Shown: positions 1 through 5,723 of the stretch, piece after piece | How positions within the stretch are numbered: position 1 is the stretch's first letter | Layout: each line of letters starts with the position of its first letter | Assembly (NCBI GenBank): GCA_900545125.1 | Contig: UQXS01000109.1 | Location: 1 to 8,069 of the forward strand | Direction of reading: 5' to 3' | DNA: 8,069 bases | Origin: an uncultured Ruminococcus sp. | Lineage (GTDB): Bacteria > Bacillota > Clostridia > Oscillospirales > Ruminococcaceae | The notes under the pieces: model-generated | Database searches by the model: none | Seen by the model: only the letters and a program-made list of their open reading frames with translations | Told to the model about the DNA's origin: nothing | Position numbers and translations under genes: made by a program

Positions 1-1184
1 ATAAGTATATAACAAATATCAGTCAGCTTTTGAGCATCTCCTGAAAGCTTATAAATATCGTGAAGTAAATAATGCCAAGTTGAAACAGATGAAAATCTTG
101 AATGTTCTGAAGCGATACCATCCAGTGCAAGCTGTTCAGCTTTTGCATAATTTTTTGATTTGATCGCACGTTCAATCGCCATATGTCTGAAATCAGGGTT
201 GTCAATATGGTTGTTGATAAAGTCGGTAATTTCAGCTTTCGTTCCATACTGTCTGACAATTGAAAAACGCTGTCTGTCGATCTTCTTTTTCCCATATTCA
301 TCAGCAGACATTTGTCTAAAAATCAGTACTTCATCAAATTTTTGTCTGTATTCCGGAATTTTGCAGAATTGCATTAACGACGGAAAGAAACGTTCTTCAC
401 CATCTATGCGGAAATCTCTGTCCCAATGTTTCAGCAGGCATTCCCAGACAGATGCGATATCAGCTTGATTTTCACTGTTCAGAATATCTGTTACAGCAGT
501 TCCCATATAAGACGAACAGTCGCTGATCGTTTCAAACAGTTCCCATGATTCTTCATCATAACCGTTATTGCAATCTTCTTCAATATCAGCTTCAAGCATA
601 GTTATGATTTCCGCATAAACTTTTATTTTATCAACAGAAGATTCCAGCTTTTCTGTTTTATCAATAAGTAAATCTCCGGCTTTCAGCACGCTGTCGATGT
701 CGTGATGACATCTGAAATATGTATCTGAAATATGCTTAAAATCCGTTATAATACTGCTTGAATCGGAATTTTCAGACAGCTTCATACGCAGATAATTTGC
801 AAAACTTTTGTCTTCATTTGCATGTTCCAGAATGATTTCCACAAGCTGGTTAAGACTGCATTTTCCTAATAATTGTGGAAGATTTGATTGCTTTACAGTG
901 GATTGAATGATTTTTGTACTTTTATCACGCAAAGCATATAAAACTGCTGCTTCATGTTTACAATAATCTCCCATATCGTAAGGACAGTCGCAGCTGATAT
1001 CATAAATCCTGCCGTCATCATCCATTTCAACTGTAACTTCATAGAGTTCGCTGCCCTCAACATCAGCGGTATATTCATTTTCAGAAATTTTCTCGATTGA
1101 CAGCACGGCACCGTCATGATAATAATTTTGTCCTCTTTTCAGGATTTTCGCGTCAAAATATTCTTCAAAGTTTTTCAGATTCAT
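1..1184 (-). CDS. SWIM zinc-finger domain protein (partial, C-terminus beyond window)
   Basis: Reading the minus strand from the ATG at 1184 gives 394 codons without a stop, to the window edge. The N-terminal domain ends in a SWIM zinc finger with pattern C-x-C-x7-C-x-H: Cys65, Cys67, Cys75 and His77, within SCDCPYDMGDYCKHEAAVLY. The rest is acidic and helical, with a repeat-like stretch near residues 340-375 (IERAIKSKNYAKAEQLALDG). No enzyme motif is visible. SWIM domains are known as DNA- or protein-binding zinc modules, and bacterial SWIM proteins often neighbour SWI2/SNF2 helicases, so such a gene may lie just left of the window; that is inference. The start is well supported: AAGGAG lies 9 bases upstream. 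The gene follows the recombinase by 6 bases and is probably translationally coupled to it. Family assignment is firm; function is unknown. Confidence 0.88.
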   Translation of the reverse strand, partial: MNLKNFEEYFDAKILKRGQNYYHDGAVLSIEKISENEYTADVEGSELYEVTVEMDDDGRIYDISCDCPYDMGDYCKHEAAVLYALRDKSTKIIQSTVKQSNLPQLLGKCSLNQLVEIILEHANEDKSFANYLRMKLSENSDSSSIITDFKHISDTYFRCHHDIDSVLKAGDLLIDKTEKLESSVDKIKVYAEIITMLEADIEEDCNNGYDEESWELFETISDCSSYMGTAVTDILNSENQADIASVWECLLKHWDRDFRIDGEERFFPSLMQFCKIPEYRQKFDEVLIFRQMSADEYGKKKIDRQRFSIVRQYGTKAEITDFINNHIDNPDFRHMAIERAIKSKNYAKAEQLALDGIASEHSRFSSVSTWHYLLHDIYKLSGDAQKLTDICYIL

Positions 1185-1190
1185 GGCATT

Positions 1191-2165
1191 CTACTCCTTG
1201 TTGATGGCTTTAGAGCAGTACCTTTTACTTGCCCTTTTCTTTACACCATTTTCATCAATTTCAATGTTGCTTCTTCTTTGACGTTCTTCCTGAACTGCAT
1301 CAAACACATCTTTTGAAATAATCTCTGGATGCACTTGTTCAGCCAAATATTGATGTTTCTCACCGGAATTTTTCTTACGTTTCCGATTTGGAAAACCATC
1401 GGTATATGTCTTTTTAAGCAGCACATTACCTATATATTTTTCGTTGGTAAGTATTTTTACAACTGTTTGGTTGCACCATTTTTTCTTTCCGGAAGGATTA
1501 AGAATTTTTTTGCTTTCAAGCTCTTTAATGATGGAAAGAATGCTGCTGCCTTGAAGATATAAATCAAATATAAGCCTGACGATTTCTGCTTCTTCAGGGC
1601 AAATTTCTAAATCACCGCTTTTATTTTTTCGGTATCCGAAGCATCTTCTGTTATATAATTGTGATGTGCCGTCTTTCATGCCCTTTTCAAGACCCCAGAG
1701 AATATTTTCACTGCGGTTAAAGCTTTCTTCCTGAGCGTAAGCTTCGATTAGCGTGATCAAAAATTCACTTTCATATTTAGAAGTATCAATTTCCTCATTC
1801 TCAAATATTACTCTTACACCAATTGCTCTGAGTTCTCTTAGCAGACTTATTGTTTCAGCTGTATTACGCCCAAAGCGACTAACGCTTTTTGTGAGAATGG
1901 TGTCAATAACTCCATCCTTGCAGTCATTTATCAATCTTTGTAACTCCGGTCTGTTATCATCCAAGCCGGAATGAAAATCAAGGTAAATATCAACAAGCCG
2001 CCATCTTGGACTGTTTAATACTGTTCTTGTCAGATGAGATGTTTGTGCAGACATACTGCGAAGCTGATCCATCCGAACGGAGCTAACTCTGCAATATACG
2101 CCTACTTTGCGTAGTCGTTCAAACTTATGACTGACGGGGATTGTTACTACTTTTCTTTCGCTCAT
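1191..2165 (-). CDS. Serine recombinase, short form lacking C-terminal zinc ribbon
   Basis: 324 residues. The N-terminal resolvase/invertase catalytic domain covers about 18-155. GVYCRVSS carries the nucleophile Ser28 and Arg26, and KSVSRFGRN (93-101) supplies Arg97 and Arg100, matching the active-site arginines of resolvases. QEESFNRSENI (145-155) begins the linking helix. A Recombinase domain follows at about 170-300, including RCFGYRKN and LTNEKYIGNVLLKK. The family cuts both DNA strands through a phosphoserine bond for site-specific integration, excision or inversion. Large members usually have about 450-550 residues with a zinc ribbon and coiled coil after this point; here the protein stops at KRYCSKAINKE with no CxxC ribbon. 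Catalysis may be intact, while binding and directionality may be altered. The ATG at 2165 is preceded 8 bases upstream by AAGAGG. The gene heads a unit with the SWIM gene. Its target site is unknown. Confidence 0.9.
   Translation of the reverse strand: MSERKVVTIPVSHKFERLRKVGVYCRVSSVRMDQLRSMSAQTSHLTRTVLNSPRWRLVDIYLDFHSGLDDNRPELQRLINDCKDGVIDTILTKSVSRFGRNTAETISLLRELRAIGVRVIFENEEIDTSKYESEFLITLIEAYAQEESFNRSENILWGLEKGMKDGTSQLYNRRCFGYRKNKSGDLEICPEEAEIVRLIFDLYLQGSSILSIIKELESKKILNPSGKKKWCNQTVVKILTNEKYIGNVLLKKTYTDGFPNRKRKKNSGEKHQYLAEQVHPEIISKDVFDAVQEERQRRSNIEIDENGVKKRASKRYCSKAINKE
1194..1199 (-). promoter_or_regulatory. Ribosome binding site of the SWIM gene inside the recombinase 3' end
   Basis: The minus strand reads AAGGAG and then TAG. 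The Shine-Dalgarno sequence is made of the last Lys and Glu codons of the recombinase, directly followed by its stop codon, and 9 bases separate it from the SWIM ATG at 1184. A ribosome ending the recombinase would sit on this site, so the two genes are likely translationally coupled. Confidence 0.75.
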
Positions 2166-2240
2166 GATTGTTTCCTCTTAATGAATATTGCACACTTTGA
2201 CTACTTGAATTGATGCAAATACGATTTCTTCAATAGACTA

Positions 2241-2269
2241 ATTATATCATATCTAATAAAAAAATACAA
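2241..2269 (-). promoter_or_regulatory. Sigma-A type promoter of the recombinase-SWIM unit
   Basis: On the minus strand there is a -35 TTGTAT (2264-2269), a 17-base spacer and a perfect -10 TATAAT (2241-2246). This predicts transcription from about 2234 and a leader of about 70 bases before the recombinase ATG. A TAGACTA motif (2234-2240) lies at the predicted start site and recurs upstream at 2304-2310 and 2390-2396, so it could be an operator. Confidence 0.72.
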
Positions 2270-2322
2270 GGTTTTTTCGGAAATTTGTATATAAATGTAC
2301 TTTTAGTCTACTTTCAAAGAAA

Positions 2323-2343
2323 TTGTATCAAAATAAGCGTGCA
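2323..2343 (+). repeat. Repeat arm 1 (inverted partner at 2410-2430)
   Basis: This 21-base arm (begins TTGTATCAAAATAAG, ends GTGCA) matches the reverse complement of 2410-2430 at 20 of 21 positions; the single difference is C versus G in the AAGCG/AAGGG part. The arms are separated by 66 bases. Long near-perfect arms beside a serine recombinase promoter suit a protein-binding or recombination site, but no product has been shown. Confidence 0.85.
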
Positions 2344-2409
2344 TAAGAAAATCAACGTATTTTAGGGGAATTTTGTGTCAAAATAGTAGTAGACTACTCG
2401 TCACATACC

Positions 2410-2442
2410 TGCACCCTTATTTTGATACAAAATAGGGGTGCA
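2410..2442. repeat. 33-base imperfect palindrome (repeat arms 2 and 3)
   Basis: The left half TGCACCCTTATTTTG (2410-2424) and right half CAAAATAGGGGTGCA (2428-2442) pair at 14 of 15 positions around the 3-base centre ATA. The right half is followed by TTTTTATA, so on the plus strand it could also act as a weak terminator, although no plus-strand gene lies upstream in the window. The same halves can instead pair with arm 1 (2323-2343) or with 2575-2586. Confidence 0.85.
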
Positions 2443-2586
2443 TTTTTATACCCTGAAAACAACGCAGTATCGGCACTTTCTGAAAAGTGCCGTTTTCTGT
2501 TGTCTGAGTAGGGGGGAGATATTTACCTCGAAAATAGGTTTAAATCCTGCTTTTCAGGGCTTAGAGTTTTCTTTTGCACCCATTTT
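2429..2586. repeat. Nested long-range inverted repeats enclosing a hairpin
   Basis: The outer stem joins AAAAT (2429-2433) to ATTTT (2582-2586) and GGGTGCA (2436-2442) to TGCACCC (2575-2581), with a 2-base bulge on the left side. The inner stem joins CCCTGAAAA (2451-2459) to TTTTCAGGG (2551-2559), perfect over 9 bp. Inside sits the hairpin 2471-2492. Three stems in correct nesting order suggest a folded RNA or single-stranded DNA structure. Its role is unknown. Confidence 0.6.
2471..2496 (+). terminator. Strong hairpin with short T run, terminator-like
   Basis: CGGCACTTT (2471-2479) pairs perfectly with AAAGTGCCG (2484-2492) around the tetraloop CTGA, followed by TTTT. Flanking ACAAC (2459-2463) and GTTGT (2499-2503) could lengthen the fold. 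In shape it is an intrinsic terminator for plus-strand transcription, but there is no plus-strand gene before it here. It may be the remnant end of a lost gene or part of the larger nested structure. Confidence 0.55.
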
Positions 2587-2703
2587 AGGGTCGATGCAAC
2601 CTTGCGTTTTATGTTGCTAAATTAAATGAAACATTATTTTCATCTATTCCAATATTGCTTTTCTGTTGTTACTTTTAAAGCACATCAATCCTGACATAGC
2701 GGT

Positions 2704-2759
2704 TTTGCATACAATTTACATACAAGTGATTTCAGACTTTACATGAAAAGTGTTATGCT
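2704..2759 (+). promoter_or_regulatory. Pho-box promoter of the alkaline phosphatase gene
   Basis: Two adjacent 11-base units, TTTGCATACAA (2704-2714) and TTTACATACAA (2715-2725), differ at one base. A third TTTACAT begins at 2738, about two helical turns further on. Response regulators of the PhoB/PhoP family bind tandem units with 11-base period, so this is the likely activator site, replacing a standard -35. The -10 candidate TATGCT is at 2754-2759, and a second TATGCT lies 9 bases later (2763-2768) as part of a TATGCTGAA tandem repeat. The arrangement is repeated upstream of pstS. Activation under phosphate limitation is inferred. Confidence 0.75.
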
Positions 2760-2785
2760 GAATATGCTGAAAGGCAATGAAAGAT
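2708..2785 (+). repeat. Duplicated promoter-leader cassette, copy 1 (copy 2 at 5624-5701)
   Basis: This 78-base segment matches 5624-5701 without gaps at 70 positions. It covers the Pho box, the -10 and the first part of the leader; the block CTGAATATGCTGAAAGG is identical in both. Similarity starts sharply at CATACAA and fades before the ribosome binding sites. Confidence 0.9.
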
Positions 2786-2803
2786 GAAAGGAATGTGTTG
2801 ATA

Positions 2804-4408
2804 ATGAAAACACAAAAAATTGTATCTGCTGTGATGCTTGCTGCAACAGCTACAGTGGGAATCATGACAGGATGTTCTGAAAAGAATACTGAAAACATGA
2901 TTTCAGATAGTCAAACATCCATACAAAGCACAAAGGTTTCAACAGTTTCTGAAGGGACAGCTAATCTACTGTCAGATGAAGGGAATGTACCGAAATATGT
3001 ATTTCTTTTTATCGGAGACGGTATGAGTTATCCTCAGTTTCAGGCAGCTTCTGATTATCTGGGGGCGTGTGCCGACTCTGATTACAAACAGGCAGAGCCA
3101 AGTATTGACTATGAGAAACGAAACGGTGCGGTTCTTGACGGTTCACAAAAGCTGAACTTTATGAATTTTGAAACGGAGGGTTCTGCAATTACCTTTGACT
3201 CATGCAGCTTTGCACCTGATTCGGCTTCAACCGCTACATCAATTGCCACAGGTAATAAAACATATTCAGGCATGATCAATGTTGATATCAGCGGCACAGA
3301 AGAATTTGAAACTATTGCTGAAAAACTGCATAAGCAAAAGAACTGGAAAGTCGGCATTATTTCTTCCGTAAATCTGAATCACGCTACTCCTGCGGCTTTT
3401 TATGCACATCAGGCAAGCAGAAATAATTACTATGAGATCGGACAGGAACTTGTGGAATCGGGCTTTGAGTATTTTGCCGGAGGCGGTCTGAAAAAAGTTA
3501 CCGGTTCAGAGGATGACAAGGAGAATCTGTATGATCTTGCAGAAAAAGCAGGTTACAAGGTGACATATACACAGGCAGACGCTCAGAAGATTACTCCTGC
3601 TGATGAAAAGGTGATTCTGATTGATGAGCATCTTGCTGATTCTGATGCCATGAACTACGAGATTGACCGTACTGACAGCGAATGGGGACTTTCTGATTAT
3701 GTGGCAAAGGGAATTGAAGTCCTTGATAATGATGAAGGATTTTTCATGATGTGCGAGGGCGGAAAAATCGACTGGGCGTGCCATGCCAATGATGCAGGTT
3801 CAAGTGTGAACGATACGCTTGCATTTGCGGATGCCGTACAGGTTGCCATTGATTTTGCTGTCGAACATCCTGATGAAACTCTGATTCTTGTTACAGGCGA
3901 CCACGAAACAGGCGGACTTTCCATCGGATTTGCAGGAACAGATTATGATACATATCTCACAAATTTAAGCAGTCAGAAAATCTCGTTTGCACAGTTTGAC
4001 GAGCAGTACATTGCGAAATACAAAGAAAACAATACTCCCTTTGAGGACGCTATGAAAGATGTTGAAGAACTTTTCGGTCTAAAGCTTTCAGGTTATGAAA
4101 ACGATCGGCTGGTTCTCACGGACTACGAAGTTGAACGTTTGAAAGACGCATATGAACTCTCTATGACAGAATACGATTCAGAAAAATATTCTCAGGAACA
4201 GTATGTGCTTTACGGAACTTATAATCCATTCAGTGTTACCATTACGCACATCTTAAACAACAAGTCTGGCATAGATTTTACAAGTTATTCGCATACAGGT
4301 TTGCCTGTAGGTGTTTTCGCTGACGGAGCAGGTGCGGAAAACTTTGACGGCTACTATGACAATACTGATATTTATCATAAAATGGCAGAGCTGCTTGATG
4401 TAAAATAA
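2804..4408 (+). CDS. phoA: Alkaline phosphatase, lipoprotein, PhoA family
   Basis: 534 residues. It hydrolyses phosphate monoesters outside the membrane to free phosphate. The signal ends in IMTGC with lipid-modified Cys24, followed by a Ser/Thr-rich linker. All catalytic elements are present: Asp72 (IGDGM), nucleophile Ser140 (PDSASTAT), His193 and Thr195 (NHATPAAF), Arg206 (phosphate contact), Glu318, Asp323 and His327 (EGGKIDWACHAND), Asp366 and His367 (TGDHETGG), and His497 (SYSHTGLP). His193 and Trp324 replace E. coli Asp153 and Lys328, as in Bacillus enzymes. His367 and His497 are 130 residues apart, versus 42 in E. coli (His370, His412), so there is a large mostly helical insert. The start at 2804 is preferred to the in-frame ATG at 2777, because AAAGGA precedes it by 11 bases and the lipoprotein signal begins there; 2777 would add nine polar residues. 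It has its own Pho promoter and terminator, so it is probably a single-gene transcript. Confidence 0.95.
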   Translation: MKTQKIVSAVMLAATATVGIMTGCSEKNTENMISDSQTSIQSTKVSTVSEGTANLLSDEGNVPKYVFLFIGDGMSYPQFQAASDYLGACADSDYKQAEPSIDYEKRNGAVLDGSQKLNFMNFETEGSAITFDSCSFAPDSASTATSIATGNKTYSGMINVDISGTEEFETIAEKLHKQKNWKVGIISSVNLNHATPAAFYAHQASRNNYYEIGQELVESGFEYFAGGGLKKVTGSEDDKENLYDLAEKAGYKVTYTQADAQKITPADEKVILIDEHLADSDAMNYEIDRTDSEWGLSDYVAKGIEVLDNDEGFFMMCEGGKIDWACHANDAGSSVNDTLAFADAVQVAIDFAVEHPDETLILVTGDHETGGLSIGFAGTDYDTYLTNLSSQKISFAQFDEQYIAKYKENNTPFEDAMKDVEELFGLKLSGYENDRLVLTDYEVERLKDAYELSMTEYDSEKYSQEQYVLYGTYNPFSVTITHILNNKSGIDFTSYSHTGLPVGVFADGAGAENFDGYYDNTDIYHKMAELLDVK

Positions 4409-4443
4409 TTTTTAAAGTTCATTGGCTTCCTTAAATATATATG

Positions 4444-4471
4444 AAACGGAGAGCACCTGGCTCTCCGTTTT
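4444..4471 (+). terminator. Intrinsic terminator after phoA
   Basis: AAACGGAGAGC (4444-4454) pairs perfectly with GCTCTCCGTTT (4460-4470) around the loop ACCTG, and the 3' arm ends in a T run. It begins 35 bases after the phoA stop and ends just before the GGAG ribosome binding site (4476-4479) of the next gene, so it should uncouple most phoA transcription from the YibE/F gene unless there is read-through. Confidence 0.88.
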
Positions 4472-4486
4472 AATTGGAGTGAAAAT

Positions 4487-5623
4487 ATGAAGAAAATGAA
4501 ATTTTCGTGGAAAAATAGCACTCCTGTTATTTTTTCTGTACTGTTGATTATCGTGCTTATGATGATTCCCACAGGATATGAGGGAAAGCTTACCTATCAG
4601 AATGCTGAAAGAGTTAAGGCTGAAGTCATTTCTGCTGATAACAGTGACATTATAGATAATGGTTTGCTCAGAACAGGTGAACAGCGATGTGAGGTGAAAA
4701 TTCTCGGCGGCAGATTCAAAGGAGAAGTAGTGACTGCCGTTAACAGATTAAATGGTTCTTTGGCACAGGATAAAATCTTTTCAAATGGAGATACGGCATT
4801 TATTGTGATAAGTCATGATCATGATGTTATTACAGCCGTTACCATGATAGATCACTACAGGCTGGATAAGGAATTGATTCTTGCAATGCTTTTTTTGCTG
4901 CTTCTCATACTGTTTGCGGGAAAAACAGGAATTCGTGCGATATTGTCCTTTATTACAACGATTTTGCTTATGTGGAAAGTTCTTGTACCATGTATGCTGA
5001 AAGGCTGGAATCCGATATGGCTGTCTATCGGAATCGTATTGCTTATGACAACGATCATACTCAGTCTGATTTACGGATTTGACAAACGCTGCCTTGCATC
5101 TGTATCAGGTGCTTTTCTCGGAATAGCGGTTACGGCGATACTTGGCATTGTTTTTACAGATCTGTTTCGGATTCACGGTGCTGTTATGGAATCCAGTGAA
5201 AGTCTGCTGTATGCAGGCTATCAGCATCTTAATTTGACAAGTATTTTTATGGCGTCTATTTTTTTGGGGTCGTCTGGTGCAGTCATGGATCTATCTGTTG
5301 ACATTTGTTCTTCTGTATACGAGCTTGTGCAGAAAAAACCTGATATTTCAGCATGGGAAGCGATTCGTTCCGGATTTTCTGTCGGACGTGCTGCCTGCGG
5401 TTCAACGACAACAACGCTCCTGCTTGCCTATTCGGGAAGTTATATCGCACTTCTTATGGTATTCATGGCACAGGGAACGCCAATCGAGTTCATATTGAAT
5501 TACAAATACGTTGCTTCTGAGATCGTTCATACAATTGTAGGTTCATTCGGACTTGTTACTGTTGCGCCGCTGACTGCAATCACCAGCGGATTTCTTCTGA
5601 CGCGAAAAAATAACAAGGCTTAA
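4487..5623 (+). CDS. YibE/F-family multi-pass membrane protein
   Basis: 378 residues. One N-terminal membrane segment (about 13-28) is followed by an extracytoplasmic domain of about 100 residues (30-128). About seven more hydrophobic segments follow (roughly 130-145, 149-168, 175-196, 203-224, 250-268, 307-328, 345-371). This layout and the motif SIFLGSSGAVMDLSVDICSS (257-276) identify the YibE/F-like family, found in many Firmicutes and without established biochemical function. A second conserved segment reads GRAACGSTTTTLLLAYSGS (300-318), which looks altered compared with the GRDxMGTMxNTLxLAY form I recall for relatives. GGAG lies 7 bases before the ATG. It sits between phoA and pstS, after a terminator, with no clear promoter of its own; TTTAAA (4411) with a TATATA-like -10 near 4436 is only weak. 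Its stop codon overlaps the first Pho unit of pstS. A role in phosphate physiology is guilt by association only. Confidence 0.85.
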   Translation: MKKMKFSWKNSTPVIFSVLLIIVLMMIPTGYEGKLTYQNAERVKAEVISADNSDIIDNGLLRTGEQRCEVKILGGRFKGEVVTAVNRLNGSLAQDKIFSNGDTAFIVISHDHDVITAVTMIDHYRLDKELILAMLFLLLLILFAGKTGIRAILSFITTILLMWKVLVPCMLKGWNPIWLSIGIVLLMTTIILSLIYGFDKRCLASVSGAFLGIAVTAILGIVFTDLFRIHGAVMESSESLLYAGYQHLNLTSIFMASIFLGSSGAVMDLSVDICSSVYELVQKKPDISAWEAIRSGFSVGRAACGSTTTTLLLAYSGSYIALLMVFMAQGTPIEFILNYKYVASEIVHTIVGSFGLVTVAPLTAITSGFLLTRKNNKA

Positions 5624-5675
5624 CATACAATTTACATACGAATGATTTCAGACTTTACATAAAAAGCGGTATACT
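5620..5675 (+). promoter_or_regulatory. Pho-box promoter of the pst operon
   Basis: The 11-base units TTAACATACAA (5620-5630) and TTTACATACGA (5631-5641) are followed by TTTACAT at 5654-5660 and a -10 TATACT (5670-5675), in exactly the same spacing as upstream of phoA. The first unit contains the TAA stop (5621-5623) of the YibE/F gene, so regulator binding overlaps coding DNA. The -10 is closer to consensus than the phoA copy (TATACT versus TATGCT), which may give a stronger promoter. Confidence 0.78.
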
Positions 5676-5701
5676 GAATATGCTGAAAGGCAAAGAAATA
5701 T
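5624..5701 (+). repeat. Duplicated promoter-leader cassette, copy 2 (copy 1 at 2708-2785)
   Basis: Ungapped 70/78 identity to 2708-2785, including Pho box, -10 and early leader. The copies are 2916 bases apart in direct orientation, so recombination between them would remove phoA and the YibE/F gene and leave one promoter in front of pstS. Confidence 0.9.
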
Positions 5702-5723
5702 CAGTTTTGAAAGGAAAATCACT

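Larger units (their letters stand above)
2166..2803. other. Gene-free divergent intergenic region with dense inverted repeats
   Basis: I see no convincing gene in these 638 bases. From left to right it holds the recombinase ribosome binding site and promoter (to about 2269), an AT-rich upstream part with TAGACTA motifs, a set of four related repeat arms (2323-2586), a strong hairpin (2471-2492), an AT-rich featureless stretch (about 2590-2700) and the Pho-box promoter of phoA (2704-2785). A 60-codon open frame at 2438-2620 crosses the hairpin and repeats, lacks a good ribosome binding site and is probably not a gene. Confidence 0.7.

Noticed and set aside
893..1117. Minus-strand 74-codon frame inside the SWIM gene
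   Set aside because: It overlaps the 394-codon SWIM frame, which carries a recognisable zinc finger and has a strong ribosome binding site.
2323..2430. Invertible promoter switch between the 21-base inverted arms
   Set aside because: No outward promoter is visible in the 66-base interior and no divergent gene would be controlled; kept only as something long reads could test.
2438..2620. 60-codon open frame on the plus strand in the intergenic region
   Set aside because: It lacks a good ribosome binding site and runs through the hairpin and nested repeats, so its sequence is better explained by nucleic-acid structure than by coding.
2777..2803. Earlier ATG for the alkaline phosphatase
   Set aside because: Its purine-rich site is only 2 bases away, it lies close to the predicted transcription start, and it would add nine polar residues before a clean lipoprotein signal.
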